Source: Protonemura montana (taxonomy: Eukaryota; Arthropoda; Insecta; Plecoptera; Nemouridae). From it: DNA of 64,000 bases. The notes below the pieces were generated by a model. The model had not been told where the DNA came from, did not search any database, and saw only the letters and a program-made list of their open reading frames with translations. Shown here piece by piece: positions 1 to 11,769 of this stretch. The DNA lies in contig OX387604.1 in NCBI GenBank assembly GCA_947568835.1, positions 6,665,860-6,729,859 on the forward strand, given 5' to 3'. Numbering within the stretch: position 1 is the first letter of the stretch; the number at the start of each line of letters is the position of its first letter. A program made the position numbers and the translations under genes.

Positions 1-128
1 GACGTCTGGAAAAGGCGGGAGGCTGCAGAAGATGAAGCGAAGAAGGAAACTTGAAGAGAGAAAGAAAGCTGATACCGTCAAGGTACAACTACCTACGCCA
101 ACTCGATCGTGGTGGTTGGGTGATTGTA

Positions 129-156
129 GGGGGGGGGGGGGGGGGGGGGGGGGGGG
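129..156 (+). repeat. Poly-G tract, 28 G
   Basis: Uninterrupted run of 28 G on the plus strand. It is the longest of nine G- or C-homopolymers of at least 10 bases noted in the window. Length is likely polymorphic and error-prone in assembly. Confidence 0.97.
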
Positions 157-640
157 TATAGGGAGCTGGTACTGCTATTCCAAAGAAAACATGTGTTAAA
201 GGTAGTCACAGACAACAAAGATGATAACGCACGAGATAAGTGAATCAGCTAAAGGTAAAAAGTATGATATTAATTTTATTTGCTTATTACTGGTATTCTT
301 TACGTTACTTGTAGGCTCTCCCTCACAGATATTGCTAAGTATAATTTATAATTACTCTCGTTTTAATTAACATTGAGTAAGAAAAAATATATTTTTGTTT
401 TATTAGATTTTAACCGCAAAACAATGTTCCGGATTAAATCGCTTTTTTTGACCGATCTAATGCTATTTATAGCAACGCTTTAAGCGTGATGGAGGAGCCG
501 TGCTACTTAAGCATATCAAGCGGGCCAGGCGGTGGATGCTCCAGCTTCTTGAAATTCAATTTCACGAACTTCTCCGGAACAGCGCATATCAAATACAAAT
601 CAGTCAACAGTTCTATCTGCAATCGTCAGTCTTCAAGTTA
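157..640. other. Non-coding flank left of the 24-bp minisatellite
   Basis: AT-rich unique sequence. A frame open from about 500 (GTG; first ATG at 536) runs into the minisatellite, but nothing else supports translation: no recognisable domain and no clear splice signal. No other feature seen. Confidence 0.6.
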
Positions 641-1373
641 GGTGGTCATTCGTGGGGACAGTCAGGTGGTTATACGTGGGGACAGTTAGGTGGTTATGCG
701 TGGGGACAGTTAGGTGGTTATGCGTGGGGACAGTTAGGTGGTCATGCGTGGGGACAGTTAGGTGGTTATGCGTGGGGACAGTTAGGTGGTTATGCGTGGG
801 GACAGTCAGGTGGTTATGCGTGGGGACAGTTAGGTGGTCATGCGTGGGGACAGTCAGGTGGTCATGCGTGGGGACAGTCAGGTGGTCATTCGTGGGGACA
901 GTTAGGTGGTTATGCGTGGGGACAGTTAGGTGGTTATGCGTGGGGACAGTCAGGTGGTCATGCGTGGGGACAGTAAGGTGGTTATGCGTGGGGACAGTTA
1001 GGTGGTTATGCGTGGGGACAGTTAGGTGGTTATGCGTGGGGACAGTTAGGTGGTTATGCGTGGGGACAGTTAGGTGGTTATGCGTGGGGACAGTTAGGTG
1101 GTTATGCGTGGGGACAGTTAGGTGGTTATGCGTGGGGACAGTTAGGTGGTTATGCGTGGGGACAGTTAGGTGGTTATGCGTGGGGACAGTTAGGTGGTTA
1201 TGCGTGGGGACAGTTAGGTGGTTATGCGTGGGGACAGTTAGGTGGTTATGCGTGGGGACAGTTAGGTGGTTATGCGTGGGGACAGTTAGGTGGTTATGCG
1301 TGGGGACAGTTAGGTGGTTATGCGTGGGGACAGTTAGGTGGTTATACGTGGGGACAGTTAGGTGGTTATGCGT
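641..1373 (+). repeat. 24-bp G-rich minisatellite, 30 full copies plus a partial copy
   Basis: Thirty consecutive 24-bp units start at 641 and end at 1360; a partial 31st runs to 1373. Each unit contains GGTGG and TGGGGACAG. Only a few positions vary: TAT/CAT, GCG/TCG/ACG and GTTA/GTCA. Units 1-14 are mixed, whereas units 15-29 appear identical, so homogenisation is polar. Units 2 and 30 share the rare TATACG variant. The period is a multiple of three, so one frame reads as an octapeptide repeat (GGYAWGQL type) until a TTA-to-TAA change in unit 14 (stop at 974-976). A second frame stays open across the whole array. I read this as a repeat that is open by periodicity, not as a gene. Confidence 0.97.
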
Positions 1374-4300
1374 CGCCGAGATCGTGTCTAATTGTTGGGG
1401 CGCTGCAGGTCTGGAAAGGACCTAGCAAGGGCTGGGCCCGGCAAGGGCTGAGCAAGGGCTCCTCAAGGGCTGTGCTATTCACGTTAGGGCTAGAGTGATT
1501 CGGGTCGGGGGCCGTAGCGTAGGGGGTGTACTGAGGGCACGATACACGGGTGCACATCACGGGTGGATACGGGGTAGGTACGGCCGGTCGAGACAGCCAA
1601 GGAATTCCATATCGATTTTATTTTTGTCTAGCCGAGGCCAGCTGATTCCACGCGTGGAAGGTGGGGCTTCCAGAAGGGCTTGGAGGGCGCAGAAGGGGCA
1701 GGGTAGTAGAGGGCAGGGGGCTTCGACGCTGGAAAACTAGGTCAAAAAAGGAAAACTTTTAGTACCTACTCAATATACGCCAATGATTGAAATATATTGC
1801 TATTTTTTATAATGGTAGGAGGGCTTATTTTTGTTTACTTGTTGTTAAGTACTTATTACCTTGCATGAGACGTTGCTTTATTATAGTGCATTTCCTGGTA
1901 CTTTAATTAATTTGCTCGTCTTTGGAGTGTGTATGGCAGCAAGAATTGCGAGGAAATTTTGTCGATATGGGAAGTAAGCGTCATGCTGGTGGAAACAGTA
2001 CCGCAGACGAGACAGAGAGAGGTAACCTAAGGTCCCAACAGAGCAGCATTTTGTTCCTCCTATTATCAATTCTTGGTGCCTAATACTCAACTCTCTGTTG
2101 CAACCACCTGACCTAACATTTTAGTGAAACATCAGCCAACAAAGCTAGGATTTACCTGGCGCCAGCTGTAAAAATGGAACGCTTAATATTTGAAAAACGC
2201 TTTTAGAAAACATTTAACATTCTAACATATTCTTAAATATATTTTTTACATAAGAAAACGATTGATTTGAGTTTCGCTTTTGCGTATTCATTCAGCAGTA
2301 GGCATGTCAATTTTTTTCCTGAATCTGGATGCATGAGGGATAGGCACCGGATAGGACCTAGATAGGTCCTAGATAGGACCTTGATGCCGACACAAGGAAT
2401 TCTCTACTGCCAATTTTCCCACGCCCTGTTTTTCTTTCATCTTCCATCAGAAGTGCTGGAAAAACATTTGTCTGTCTGGTGTCTACATTGGGGCAGCTCC
2501 GGCTCGAACTCAAGCCCAAAGCAAGGCCCGATCCCAGGCCTAAACCATAGCCCAACCCAATCCAAAGCCTGAGCTCAAGCCAAGCGAAAACTGTTTTTCT
2601 TGCCGAGCGATTTTCAAAGCTTTCAGACTCACTCCAGTCGGGATACAATTACAGTGTTATTTTTAGGATAACATCATTTTCATATTATAATTCATGTAGC
2701 TACCTAGATGCTGGTTTTTTTTCAATCATTTTTTCAATTGCTAATGCACTCCTTGATACGATAATATTATGTCTGCGCTACTCGCATTTTAATAACGCTT
2801 TATTGCGAATTTTTCAGATATTAACAGGTAAGTTTTTAGTGTAAAAACCTTCGTGAAAAACATAAGAGATAAACTGTTTGTGTATTTTCCGTTCAAGCTA
2901 AACACAGGCTGGCACAATGAAATGGCGTGAAACAACGTTAGACATGTCGGAAATATCACCACAGAAAAAGAAAATTTTTGAACTGATGTGATGAACTGAT
3001 AAGAAATTGAATAGGTCATCGAATGATCGGTTCACTAATCATTGCAATCAAAGGCCACCCGAGGCTGACTATACACAAATCTTAAGTGTACACAACGCCA
3101 GAGGCTGCGCGGAAAGAAGTGCATTCGAAATGCTTCATTACACACTTTCTTAATCTCCATTAAAAGCTCTTGCCACCTAAAAAAAACCAAACGAACAAGT
3201 CATGTTGTTCTCGAAGAAATGGATTCATGCTCATGTTGCTGTTCAACTATTTAAACCAATGCGTAAGTTAAACGTATGTAAGTTCGTAAGTTATAGTATA
3301 TAGTTGAGCTGAAAGTTTCAAACATTCACTGAAAACATGAAGTTTACAATCCAGTGTGCTAAGCCAGTGTGTTGTATCAAAGTTCCAAGAAATCTTTGCA
3401 TTTATTCAAATGTACAAATACTCGCACTTTTTTCACCGGTTCACAATCATATTTCATAATCTTGTACAGTAGTGTGAAACCAGTCAGAATAATCAAGACA
3501 ATTTAATTGGCCTGTTATAAAAGTTCCCAGTTTTTTGTTACCGCCATTGATAAGTACTGCACCGCTAGCAACTGAATTCATCAGCTACGACACGTCGAAT
3601 CGATTGTAGCCTGGTAATAATGAGGCCGGTGGAGGTGCCGTGTCTCGTCTGGTAATCCTGACTGAGCGTCTGCAGTTTTTGAAACGTGCACCGAGTGAGG
3701 ACCGTTTCGGTCGAGAATCGGTCGACGCCGCTCTCGTGACTTACGCATGGCCAATTCAATTTCGCTGCCATCTTAGGTGTTATAGGCTTGCAAATAGTAC
3801 GCGCATGAAGCCACATGTACCTAGCAAATCATTCATAAACACGGCATGGCTCGGCGAACGTCTCAGCTACGGGCTATCACGGCCTGCCACCGCCTGTCTC
3901 CTAAGGAATCTGTAATGCAACCGATTGATTCCGATACTAGAACTACTATGATCACATTTGAATTGATTTACAATTTCACAATAAGTTTGTTGACATCAGC
4001 GTGCTATGTGTGACACCATGTGCTAGCAACTCAGACTCTTTGTTTACTAAACTTTTTTTTTTATTTTTAATTTGTGTCGACTGCAAAGAAATGTAATTAG
4101 CTGACAATGAAAGTACTTACAATTTCGTGCAATTACGGAACGAAGATAGCGGCATTGTGTGATTGAATCGCGTGCCTTGTGAATGACCATACGCCGCTAA
4201 AATCCAAATCGATACGAGACAACAAAACGTTACACTTAAGAAAAAAAATTACACGATCTTTTTCTTTTTATTGGCGAAATAAATAGAAAATAAACATTGT

Positions 4301-4442
4301 GTGTTAGTTTTGAAAATAAGCGACTAAGAAGCGTTGCATTCAAGTGAGCACTGCGCGAAATTCACCAAGTTCGTTTGAACCAGCGCCGTGAAGTTCCGAC
4401 GTCGCACGCTAGGTGACACCGTCTGTCCGCGCTGCAGTCCCT
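1374..4442. other. Non-coding interval
   Basis: The first 350 bp are GC-rich with short irregular repeats (GCAAGGGCTG at about 1425-1475). The rest is AT-rich. At 3565-3816 there is a CpG-containing patch open on both strands but without splice signals or a recognisable protein. Nothing else seen beyond the short repeat at 2351. Confidence 0.6.
2351..2380. repeat. 11-bp near-palindromic tandem repeat
   Basis: Two 11-bp units plus a partial one alternate ATAGGACCTAG and ATAGGTCCTAG, so the block is both tandem and nearly self-complementary. Confidence 0.85.
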
Positions 4443-4475
4443 AGCGTCGCGACGCCCGACGCCGACGCCGACGCT
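4443..4475. repeat. GACGCC-type GC island with GTCGCGAC palindrome
   Basis: Short hexanucleotide-like run of GACGCC/GCCGAC beginning with the palindrome GTCGCGAC (4446-4453), inside AT-rich DNA. One of a dispersed series with members at about 13.0, 17.9, 25.1, 26.3, 26.9, 31.4, 33.7, 42.5, 43.4, 47.0 and 55.3 kb. Confidence 0.85.
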
Positions 4476-4872
4476 GGCGTTCACGGAGCCACGGCACCAT
4501 GGCCCGATAGCCGCAGAACTTAACCGAACAGCTTCTTCTAAACACACTTGACCAGGCGAGCCCACAATCCTTTTGATATCTTTATGATATTCGCCAATTG
4601 ATATGATCAATTATAATGGATGAGCAGCTAGGAATTTAAAAATATTTACTCTGTTGTTTCTGCTTTTATCAAATGTCCTAACCATCGTAAGGGACGTTAC
4701 CCGTAACCCACTGGTTTTTTCGACGAGTAGTGAATTTATGGAATCTACCGACCCAATGCTATGGGTTAACCCTCGGGTCTTGAGGTTATAGCGTCACCAT
4801 CAACGTGCATCGATGGCCAACAGACCAGCACCACAGGGGCAGTACCAATATTATGCGTCGTTACACACCAAT

Positions 4873-4893
4873 AATCAATCAATCAATCAATCA
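4873..4893 (+). repeat. (AATC)n microsatellite
   Basis: Five tandem AATC units. The same motif occurs in the opposite orientation, as GATT, at 6988-7024. Confidence 0.95.
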
Positions 4894-5040
4894 AATCGTT
4901 CGATCATGTAGGAACAAGAGTATACTCCTATGCATGGCACGTTGTCCTGAGCTCATCACCGAATATACTCATTTTATACCTGAATTTACAGTGCCTCGAC
5001 TATGGTTGTACATTATGGACCACCGGTTAGCTATGTTGCA

Positions 5041-5060
5041 GGGGGGGGGGGGGGGGGGGG
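5041..5060 (+). repeat. Poly-G tract, 20 G
   Basis: Uninterrupted run of 20 G. Confidence 0.97.
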
Positions 5061-5217
5061 TCAGAATTCCAAATGTATCCAGCCAGAATATTGTGATGGA
5101 ACTCTGTAACTCGCATGGTGGCGTACAGAGGAAATGTAAAAATTCTGAGGATGCTGGATCTAATTTTGAAATGAAGATCGTTTGGCGTTGGAAGACCCAA
5201 GCACCATATAATACTTC

Positions 5218-5400
5218 TAATAATAATAATAATAATAATAATAATTTATTGTCGGTTTTTGTCCCTAGGGATATATAGACAGTCATGATGTTCATGGTGT
5301 GTTACATTTACAAAGATTTACAAAGATAAACATTTACAAATAGAAAGAAAATACAAAAGAAAAAAATACCGTCGCGGTTTCACGATACTCGTTGACCTCA
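5218..5400 (-). mobile_element. Candidate LINE 3' end with (ATT)n tail
   Basis: On the minus strand an AT-rich stretch with repeated TTTGTAAAT-like segments leads to AATAAA (plus-strand complement at 5245-5250). This directly abuts a (TTA)n tract (plus strand 5218-5245, TAA units). A poly(A)-signal-like motif fused to a trinucleotide tail is typical of 3' ends of several non-LTR retrotransposon clades. No reverse transcriptase frame or target-site duplication was identified, so the left boundary and the family are unknown. A plain microsatellite is the alternative. Confidence 0.4.
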
Positions 5401-6055
5401 AGGCACACATTGGTACTGACATCCCAAAGCATCACTTAGAATTCTTACACTTTACTATCACTTGATATCGAATTGCACCAGTAAGGCGGAGAGCTGTGAT
5501 TGTGATCGATTCCCAATCAAGTGGTCTCCTGTCTTCACACATCTACTTCAAAGAGGTCCCACTTAGAAAGAAATGAGTGAAACTCGCTGCACCAGCCTCG
5601 AGTTATAATCAGATTCCATCACTCACTACCATGATCCCAAATTAAAGACGTTTTCGTTCATCCGACTTCGTTTCCATTTCTTTCACCACTCTTCTATTTA
5701 TTTTCATCCGTGTATACGTTTCTCTTATTTCTCCTCTTCTCTGGTCGGCTGGAGCGAGACCTATAGAAGTCATCAATTACCACCAAATGACACGTCCCAC
5801 AACTAGTCAAAAAAATCCTCCCTCCCCCTTCCACTCCTTTCCCACCCTAGTCCCTTACAGCTCCTAGCCAAGGCTTTCTACCCCCTTCTTCTCATTCGAA
5901 GCAACAAAAAAAAAATCGTATTTTTTCCCCTGTTTCTTTTTTTTCCTCCTTTTTACTTGGCATACACCCAAAACACGTAACTGTCTGCAAATACACACGA
6001 CAACACTCTTCATAATTATGTAGGCTCTCGGAGCGTCTTACTAATTGTGAGGCCC

Positions 6056-6097
6056 CGTGCGCCGTGCGCCGTACGCCGTACGCCGTACGCCATACGG
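6056..6097 (+). repeat. 7-bp tandem repeat (ACGCCGT)
   Basis: About six copies of a 7-bp unit, GCGCCGT drifting to ACGCCGT, all CpG-rich. Confidence 0.92.
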
Positions 6098-6429
6098 TTT
6101 CTGGGGGCCAAGATCATGATCCAGGTGGGTGTGGGGTGGAGTGGGTGTGGGGTCTACCATACTGGTCTTGCATACCGCAGGTGCCTTGGGTGTTCGAGGG
6201 TAGCATTGGCTCAAAAGGGTCATTCTACCCACCCAAACTTTGCGCTCTCAGTCTCTCTATGCAAATTTCCCATTTCCTGAAAAACTTTTCTCCGGAAATC
6301 CTGGCAAATTGTTGATTTAGAGCTCGAAGAAAATTACCCACGATTGAAAATCATTTGTGCAGGAAACGGCAAGTAAAAGTAAAGAGTAATGAGTGTTTTA
6401 TCTTGCAACGCCAAAGGAAAAGGAGGGAA

Positions 6430-6475
6430 GGGGGGGGGGCAGGAATGGGCAGAGAGTTTTGGGGGGGGGGGGGGG
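6430..6475 (+). repeat. Two poly-G tracts (G10 and G15)
   Basis: G10 at 6430-6439 and G15 at 6461-6475, separated by about 20 bp of mixed sequence. Confidence 0.95.
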
Positions 6476-6987
6476 CGAACAAACTGATTCCCTTTAAGCT
6501 GTCTGCTGGAATAACCGAAGCATCTTCCCGAGATGTTGTCATGTGTTTAGGGGAATTGGTACAAGTCGAGGAAAGCTGCAGGGGAACTCAGGAAAGAGGG
6601 GGAGAAAAAGAAAAGACAGATAGAAACGCACAATGTCAGAAAAGCGTCAAGCTTCAAACGCGCCCCTTCCAGTTTGCACACAACATCACTTGCTTAGTGA
6701 ACGGGGAAATCGCATCAGAAATATTCGATGCATTCAATAGTGCAGGGCCACATAATGAATTGAAATGTGTTGCACGTGGAATAACAAATGCGCCTACCAC
6801 GATTTCAGAAATGTTTTTGAGCTGAATTTCCCGACAAGCTCTCGTTGCTGATTTGCTTTTCTGGGATGGCGTAATGAGGGTCCTAAGAAGTCTGATAAAT
6901 GATGACTAGTGAAAGGAATGCAATAAGCTCGGTAGAAACAGACATGGTTAGCTAGAGCTCTGCTTGGGAGTGGCGATGTGGCGATCA

Positions 6988-7024
6988 GATTGATTGATTG
7001 AAAGATTGATTGATTGATTGATTA
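6988..7024 (+). repeat. (GATT)n microsatellite
   Basis: Interrupted GATT array, opposite in orientation to the AATC array at 4.87 kb. Confidence 0.95.
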
Positions 7025-7979
7025 AACGGCGATAGATGGGTGTATCTAGATATTTTGATACGTCGCGAGTTCGATAGGCTTCATCATACATACTACAAAG
7101 TACAATATTCGCCGATACGTACAGCCTATCTGTCTTTAATATTCTTTTTCTGAGTAGCAAACATGCAAAACTTGTTTGAAAATAGTCGTTTTCATATCTG
7201 CTTCATCCATACGCCTACGTAAAGTACAGATTGATTTGAATAATTAGTTGAGGGGGTTAGTTGTTTCTTAAAGTACTCGTCTGCGCTTTAAACTTAAAGT
7301 CTACAGAAAATTTGCCCCGTCGTATCACTACTGCTGTCGATTAGTGTGTTTATGGGGTAGAAATTCCTAATAAAGTGACCGTTCTCCAAAAATAAGGTGC
7401 TCGATTTCCAAGGAACACGATATTTCAACAATTTTATTGATATTTGGCCGATCATAATATTCTGGACAATGGCCAGACAGACCTGTCAGATTTCGACATA
7501 AATTCACGTGTGACGTCGCTTCACATTTGGAGACTTTTTCTAAGGTATCTATTTCAAGATTCGGCACTAGCCCATCGACTTGTCACAGTCTTTACTAGGT
7601 GAATGTATTGACTGACAATCTTATTGGCTTGTTGATTGTAATGAGTAGATAACTGTCTTGTCTAGATAATTGTATTTCAAACGGTATAAACAAAAAAGTC
7701 GTTGTCGATCAATTGAACATATTCGTCACATTTCAATCAAATCAACAGATAATTTAATATTGTATCACCTATGTTTCCTAACTCCATGAAACAAATTGCC
7801 ATTTTCCAATTCCGCCCAAAAAATTGGGCTTCAAAGTAATTTTTGCATTAAATGACGCGAGGTTTATTGGGTCAAATTAAAAAATAGACGCCAAAGCCAA
7901 ATTTTAGTAATCCGTTCAGTAGACCCAAAGGACTATGCACGTTTAGGTATCATGAAGTTTAAAGTTGTCTCACATCCAA

Positions 7980-8008
7980 CCCCCCCCCCCCTCCCAAAAA
8001 AAAAAAAA
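7980..8008 (+). repeat. C12 tract followed by poly-A
   Basis: C12 at 7980-7991, then TCCC and a run of 13 A. The poly-C then poly-A order gives a strong local strand asymmetry. Confidence 0.92.
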
Positions 8009-8217
8009 TCGGTTTTCCAAACAAACACATACTTTGGCAAAACGCTTGCATAGTCTGTAAGTTTACTTGTCACAGCTCTGTTAGTCAATTTACTCATCGA
8101 ATGGTTCAAATTTCAAATCGGAAATATGAAATATGAAAGTCAAAAAAGCTCAATAGTGCAGAAGATCGGCCGCTAGCTCGCAGCACTCAGCGCCTGCAGC
8201 ACCCGTATACTCTACTC

Positions 8218-8354
8218 TATACGAAACGGTGTTTTAAAGTCCTTGGGGTATTTTTTTCATCATTTAGCAGGCAGCCAATGGAAGACATACATACTGTTAT
8301 TGGCTGCACGGTAATTAGCCATTGGGTATTTTTTTAAAACCCTCTTTCGTGTAT
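8218..8354. mobile_element. Possible MITE: imperfect inverted-repeat hairpin
   Basis: The left arm (8218-8239) and right arm (about 8332-8353, reverse complement) share GAAA, then a GTTTTAAA core, and match at 13 of 16 aligned positions. A nested perfect inverted repeat GCAGCCAAT/ATTGGCTGC lies at 8271-8279 and 8299-8307. Total size is about 137 bp. No convincing target-site duplication was found. Other explanations are a regulatory or RNA hairpin, or chance. Confidence 0.3.
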
Positions 8355-10744
8355 CCCACCGAAGGGGAAGATCATACAGTTGGAAATCTTAATTGATAGA
8401 ATTAGCATGTTGCGCAAGAGGTCCTTAGGCCCAAAAACCTTCCCTGAACCGGTATTGTGCACCCTCTCTGGAGAGATAATAAGTTTCGAACGTCCAGCGA
8501 AGTAACGCAACCTATAGGCAGATCCAAACTACCATGGACATCTATACAGGTACAAGGACTTACACCATGGTGGCGTATCTGATTACTGTTAATCTTTAAT
8601 TGGTATATCTCGGTCCTCACTCGGTAATCCTTCCTATGTGGAGGATATGGAGGCTGGAGACACTTGCGGACGAAGACGATAGACGGCTACGACGACGACG
8701 CCAGCATGCATATGTATGCAGACGCGGGTCGTGGGGTCATCCGTTACCTATTCTCAATCGGAGTCCAATTACAGCGAATAATTACACATGGATGACGTTT
8801 AATCGTTACGAGGCACTCTCAGAACAACAATGCTTTACAATAAAGGTTAAGTACAATGTACAATTAATCATATAATTCTAATTTAAATAATAAATAATAT
8901 GACTTAATTCTACGAATGACCTTTTCGCTGAAGTGGGGTTGGAAAAAATTGTGAAATACTGTTACCTACCTAAGTGTGAGTTATACCCATTATTATTTGA
9001 TCGATCAAGCTAATCAAACAAGGTGATATTAACATTTCTCCGTTTTCTCCCGGCGCATATATCTGTACGGAAAGCATGACCCAGGCTCACATAACAATTT
9101 ATAAGATAATATTAAAAATATGAATAACTTCCATTAATTCCCACCTTTGCCCCCAATTAGGCTTATACAAACTATATAAAGCCTTTTGTTGTAGGATGCA
9201 AATAAGACAATTTACATGGCAATCAAGGTGAGAGATAGTAAAGGTGTCACCTGTAAACCTTCCCCGTAACAAAAATCTGTATATCATCGAAAGACTCTTT
9301 TGTGCGTTTTCTCCAATTACTTCTAGCACCACACTTGGATGCTGCGAAGAATAACGCAGTTGAAGCAGGACGATGTGTACATGCATTTACATGCGATTAG
9401 CATCAGTTAGATACATAATCGGTATTTTTTTTTTTTTTAGTTCAAATGTGTTTATTTGATTAAATCGATTGAAATTTAGAACCATTCTTTCTTTGAAATG
9501 AATCCTCTTATTTTTATTTAAATCACATGATAAATTGAAAAAGTGATTTTAGAATACTTAGGATGAAGATTGAGATTGCCAGAATATACAGTGTGCTCCT
9601 TAACATTAAGAAAAGAAAAAAAATCGGTTACCTCCCTTAAGAATATCACAGGAACCAACTAAATTGATTCAAGTGTCATTCTACCATCTGATAGACTGTG
9701 TTTGGAGGTTTAAGTAACGGTCGTATGAAATCCGTAATTTGAAATTTAATTTAAATTACACATTTCAATGAAACTATTTATATCAGCCTATTCCTGATTA
9801 GGTATCCCCTCATCGCACAATAGCTTCATTGTTCATATTCACCATGGAGTTCCATCACATTGAGGATCAACAATCCACACAAAAATCATTGCAATTTAAC
9901 GCACGATCAAGAAAATGTGTTCAAAATTTCATCCAAGATAATCCAAAATTTAGAAAATATGGTAAAGAAAACTCGAACGTGGTTTGATAGTTCAACGTCA
10001 AATGTTCCCGGCAAAGACAGTTTCGTTTCCGCTCATTCTCATGGGTGAATAAGAAAAAAACTGTAGGTACACACATTTTAATACTTCTTCAAAGCCGTGG
10101 GTATCACGAGTGTGCTCCTCTCTGCTATATTAGGCAGATTAAGTGGGCCGTATTCCTGTTCGGCTGAGTTCTATCGATTTTTTTTTCATTTATTAAATCC
10201 TACAACAAAATTGCAGAATGTAATTAATCATCCGATGAGTGATGTGTTGGTCATGAACATGTGTAGATGGATTACGGGCTGGTTGAAATGTGGTAGAACC
10301 AGTCAAGTACGTACCACACCAAACCTCGTCACTTATTCACCTCAATCTCCATTCTCCAGTCCGGCAGGGTAAAACTTGAGTGCAAAACTTACGCTTCTTG
10401 ATTGGTCAAAATATTTGATTTTGCGATAAGATTAGAGCGGAAGCCAAATAGAAATGAGTCCACAGCGAAATGAAAATGGCGCAATAGCAATAGTGGATTG
10501 ACTAGAGAAAAGGTTGGTTCTCTGCTAGTGTTTTAGGCTGCATATCAAAATGATATCAGGCTGAAGAGCAGTTAGCTGTTGCGCTTGCATTAATCACTGG
10601 CGAGTCTACAGTCTTTAGCTCCTGCGCCCCCCCCCCCCTCTCCGCCAAACCCCACTACTTCCGGCAATGTCAACATGCGAACTTGCAATCATGATTAGGA
10701 ACAACATTACCTCCGAGGCACACAGCGTGGATAGATGCTGTCTA
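8355..10744. other. Non-coding interval
   Basis: AT-rich, with a short CGACGACGACGCC patch at about 8690. Open frames of 60-95 codons (for example 8600-8875 and 9099-9386) have no recognisable domains. A C12 tract lies at 10627-10638. Nothing else seen. Confidence 0.6.
10627..10638 (+). repeat. Poly-C tract, 12 C
   Basis: Run of 12 C just left of a 31-bp minisatellite. Confidence 0.95.
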
Positions 10745-10900
10745 CTGGAACCTCTGAGTTCCAGAGTACCCAATCGAGGCATCTGGGGGGCCCAGAGTGC
10801 CCAATCGAGGCACCTCTGAGGTCCAGAGTGCACAATCAAGGCATCTAGGGGGCCCAGAGTGCCCAACCGAGGCATCTGAAGGGCCCAGAGTACCCAATAG
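10745..10900 (+). repeat. 31-bp minisatellite, about 4.6 copies
   Basis: The anchor CCAGAGT recurs at about 10761, 10792, 10823, 10854 and 10885, an exact 31-bp spacing. Units also contain CCAATCGAGGCATCT with some substitutions. Because 31 is not a multiple of three, the three frames alternate through the array, which makes it unlikely to be coding. Confidence 0.93.
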
Positions 10901-11717
10901 AAAGATCGCCATTCCATTACATTCTACCTGTCGCAGGAAAATTCGGTGTTTAACAAGTACTTTATTCACCACGCAATGATAGCAGAGATAGCCTACAACC
11001 GTAAATGCATTGATAAGAATCTTATCAAAGTGTGCGAAACATAGCTGGAAAATCCCACCTGATCAACAAGTGCACACAGTACTGCATTCATATCAATTTA
11101 TTCGCAGCAATTCAAAGCGATTAATTATTTTACACAATTTTAATTTTCATTAAATGTGTCAATAAATATGAAATTGCTGTCAGGGGTCACTTAAACGAAA
11201 GGGGTCAAGGGGATGGAATATTATGCGAGATGCATACCTGAAATAAGATTCTAATCAACAATCTCTGTCACTGGTTGAGTAAGACGAAGATGACGATGCA
11301 GAGAGGCGAATAGTTCGAAAGACCGTAAGAATGAAGCCCTCAGCATAGAACTTTGACAATTTTATCACTGATCATTTACAAGTTAGTTGTACATTAATTG
11401 ATTGGTTTGATTAGGGTTATAGTCTGTATTTATTAGTATCTGACTGTAATCGAAGATGTCTTCAAATGGTATGGCTAAGTTCGAACTTCGAAGTAATCGC
11501 GCCACAACCGGTTTCAAAAAACATAAAATGAAACGATTTCAACTCTTGATCTACTCATGTGTAGAAGAGTAACGATCTTCATCATAGACTGTGCAAGCTT
11601 AGCTATGAGTTAGCGATGAGTGTTCGTCTGCTAAGATCGCACGCCATCGGAAAGGCTAGGCTGCACCTGACTCGTTGCTCCTGCAGACTACCACCTACCG
11701 CTCTTCAAAATAACTTG

Positions 11718-11769
11718 GGCAAAAACCTGCGGCAAAAACCTGCGGCAAAAACCTGCGGTAAAAACCTGG
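11718..11769 (+). repeat. 13-bp tandem repeat, 4 copies
   Basis: Four copies of GGCAAAAACCTGC, the last diverged to GGTAAAAACCTGG. Confidence 0.93.

Larger units (their letters stand above)
4476..8217. other. Non-coding interval with simple repeats
   Basis: Holds several simple repeats listed separately and one LINE-like tail. A frame at 6355-6825 is open for 156 codons, but it is crossed by two poly-G runs and has no recognisable domain, so it is not called. A pyrimidine-rich stretch (about 5640-5960) lacks any adjoining coding sequence. Confidence 0.6.

Noticed and set aside
641-976. Resemblance of the translated unit (GGHAWGQ) to prion-protein-type octarepeats
   Set aside because: Shared Gly/Trp/Gln composition only; the frame has a stop in unit 14 and no prion-like body follows.
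652-1425. 257-codon plus-strand frame (VGTVRWLC repeats) across the minisatellite
   Set aside because: It exists because the 24-bp unit lacks stops in that frame. No normal protein sequence precedes it, and the array is equally open in another frame.
2358-2648. Gly/Leu-rich minus-strand frame
   Set aside because: Created by GCCC/AGGC low-complexity sequence at about 2515-2580.
6355-6825. 156-codon plus-strand frame
   Set aside because: Interrupted by two poly-G runs, no recognisable domain, and its length depends on the homopolymer lengths.
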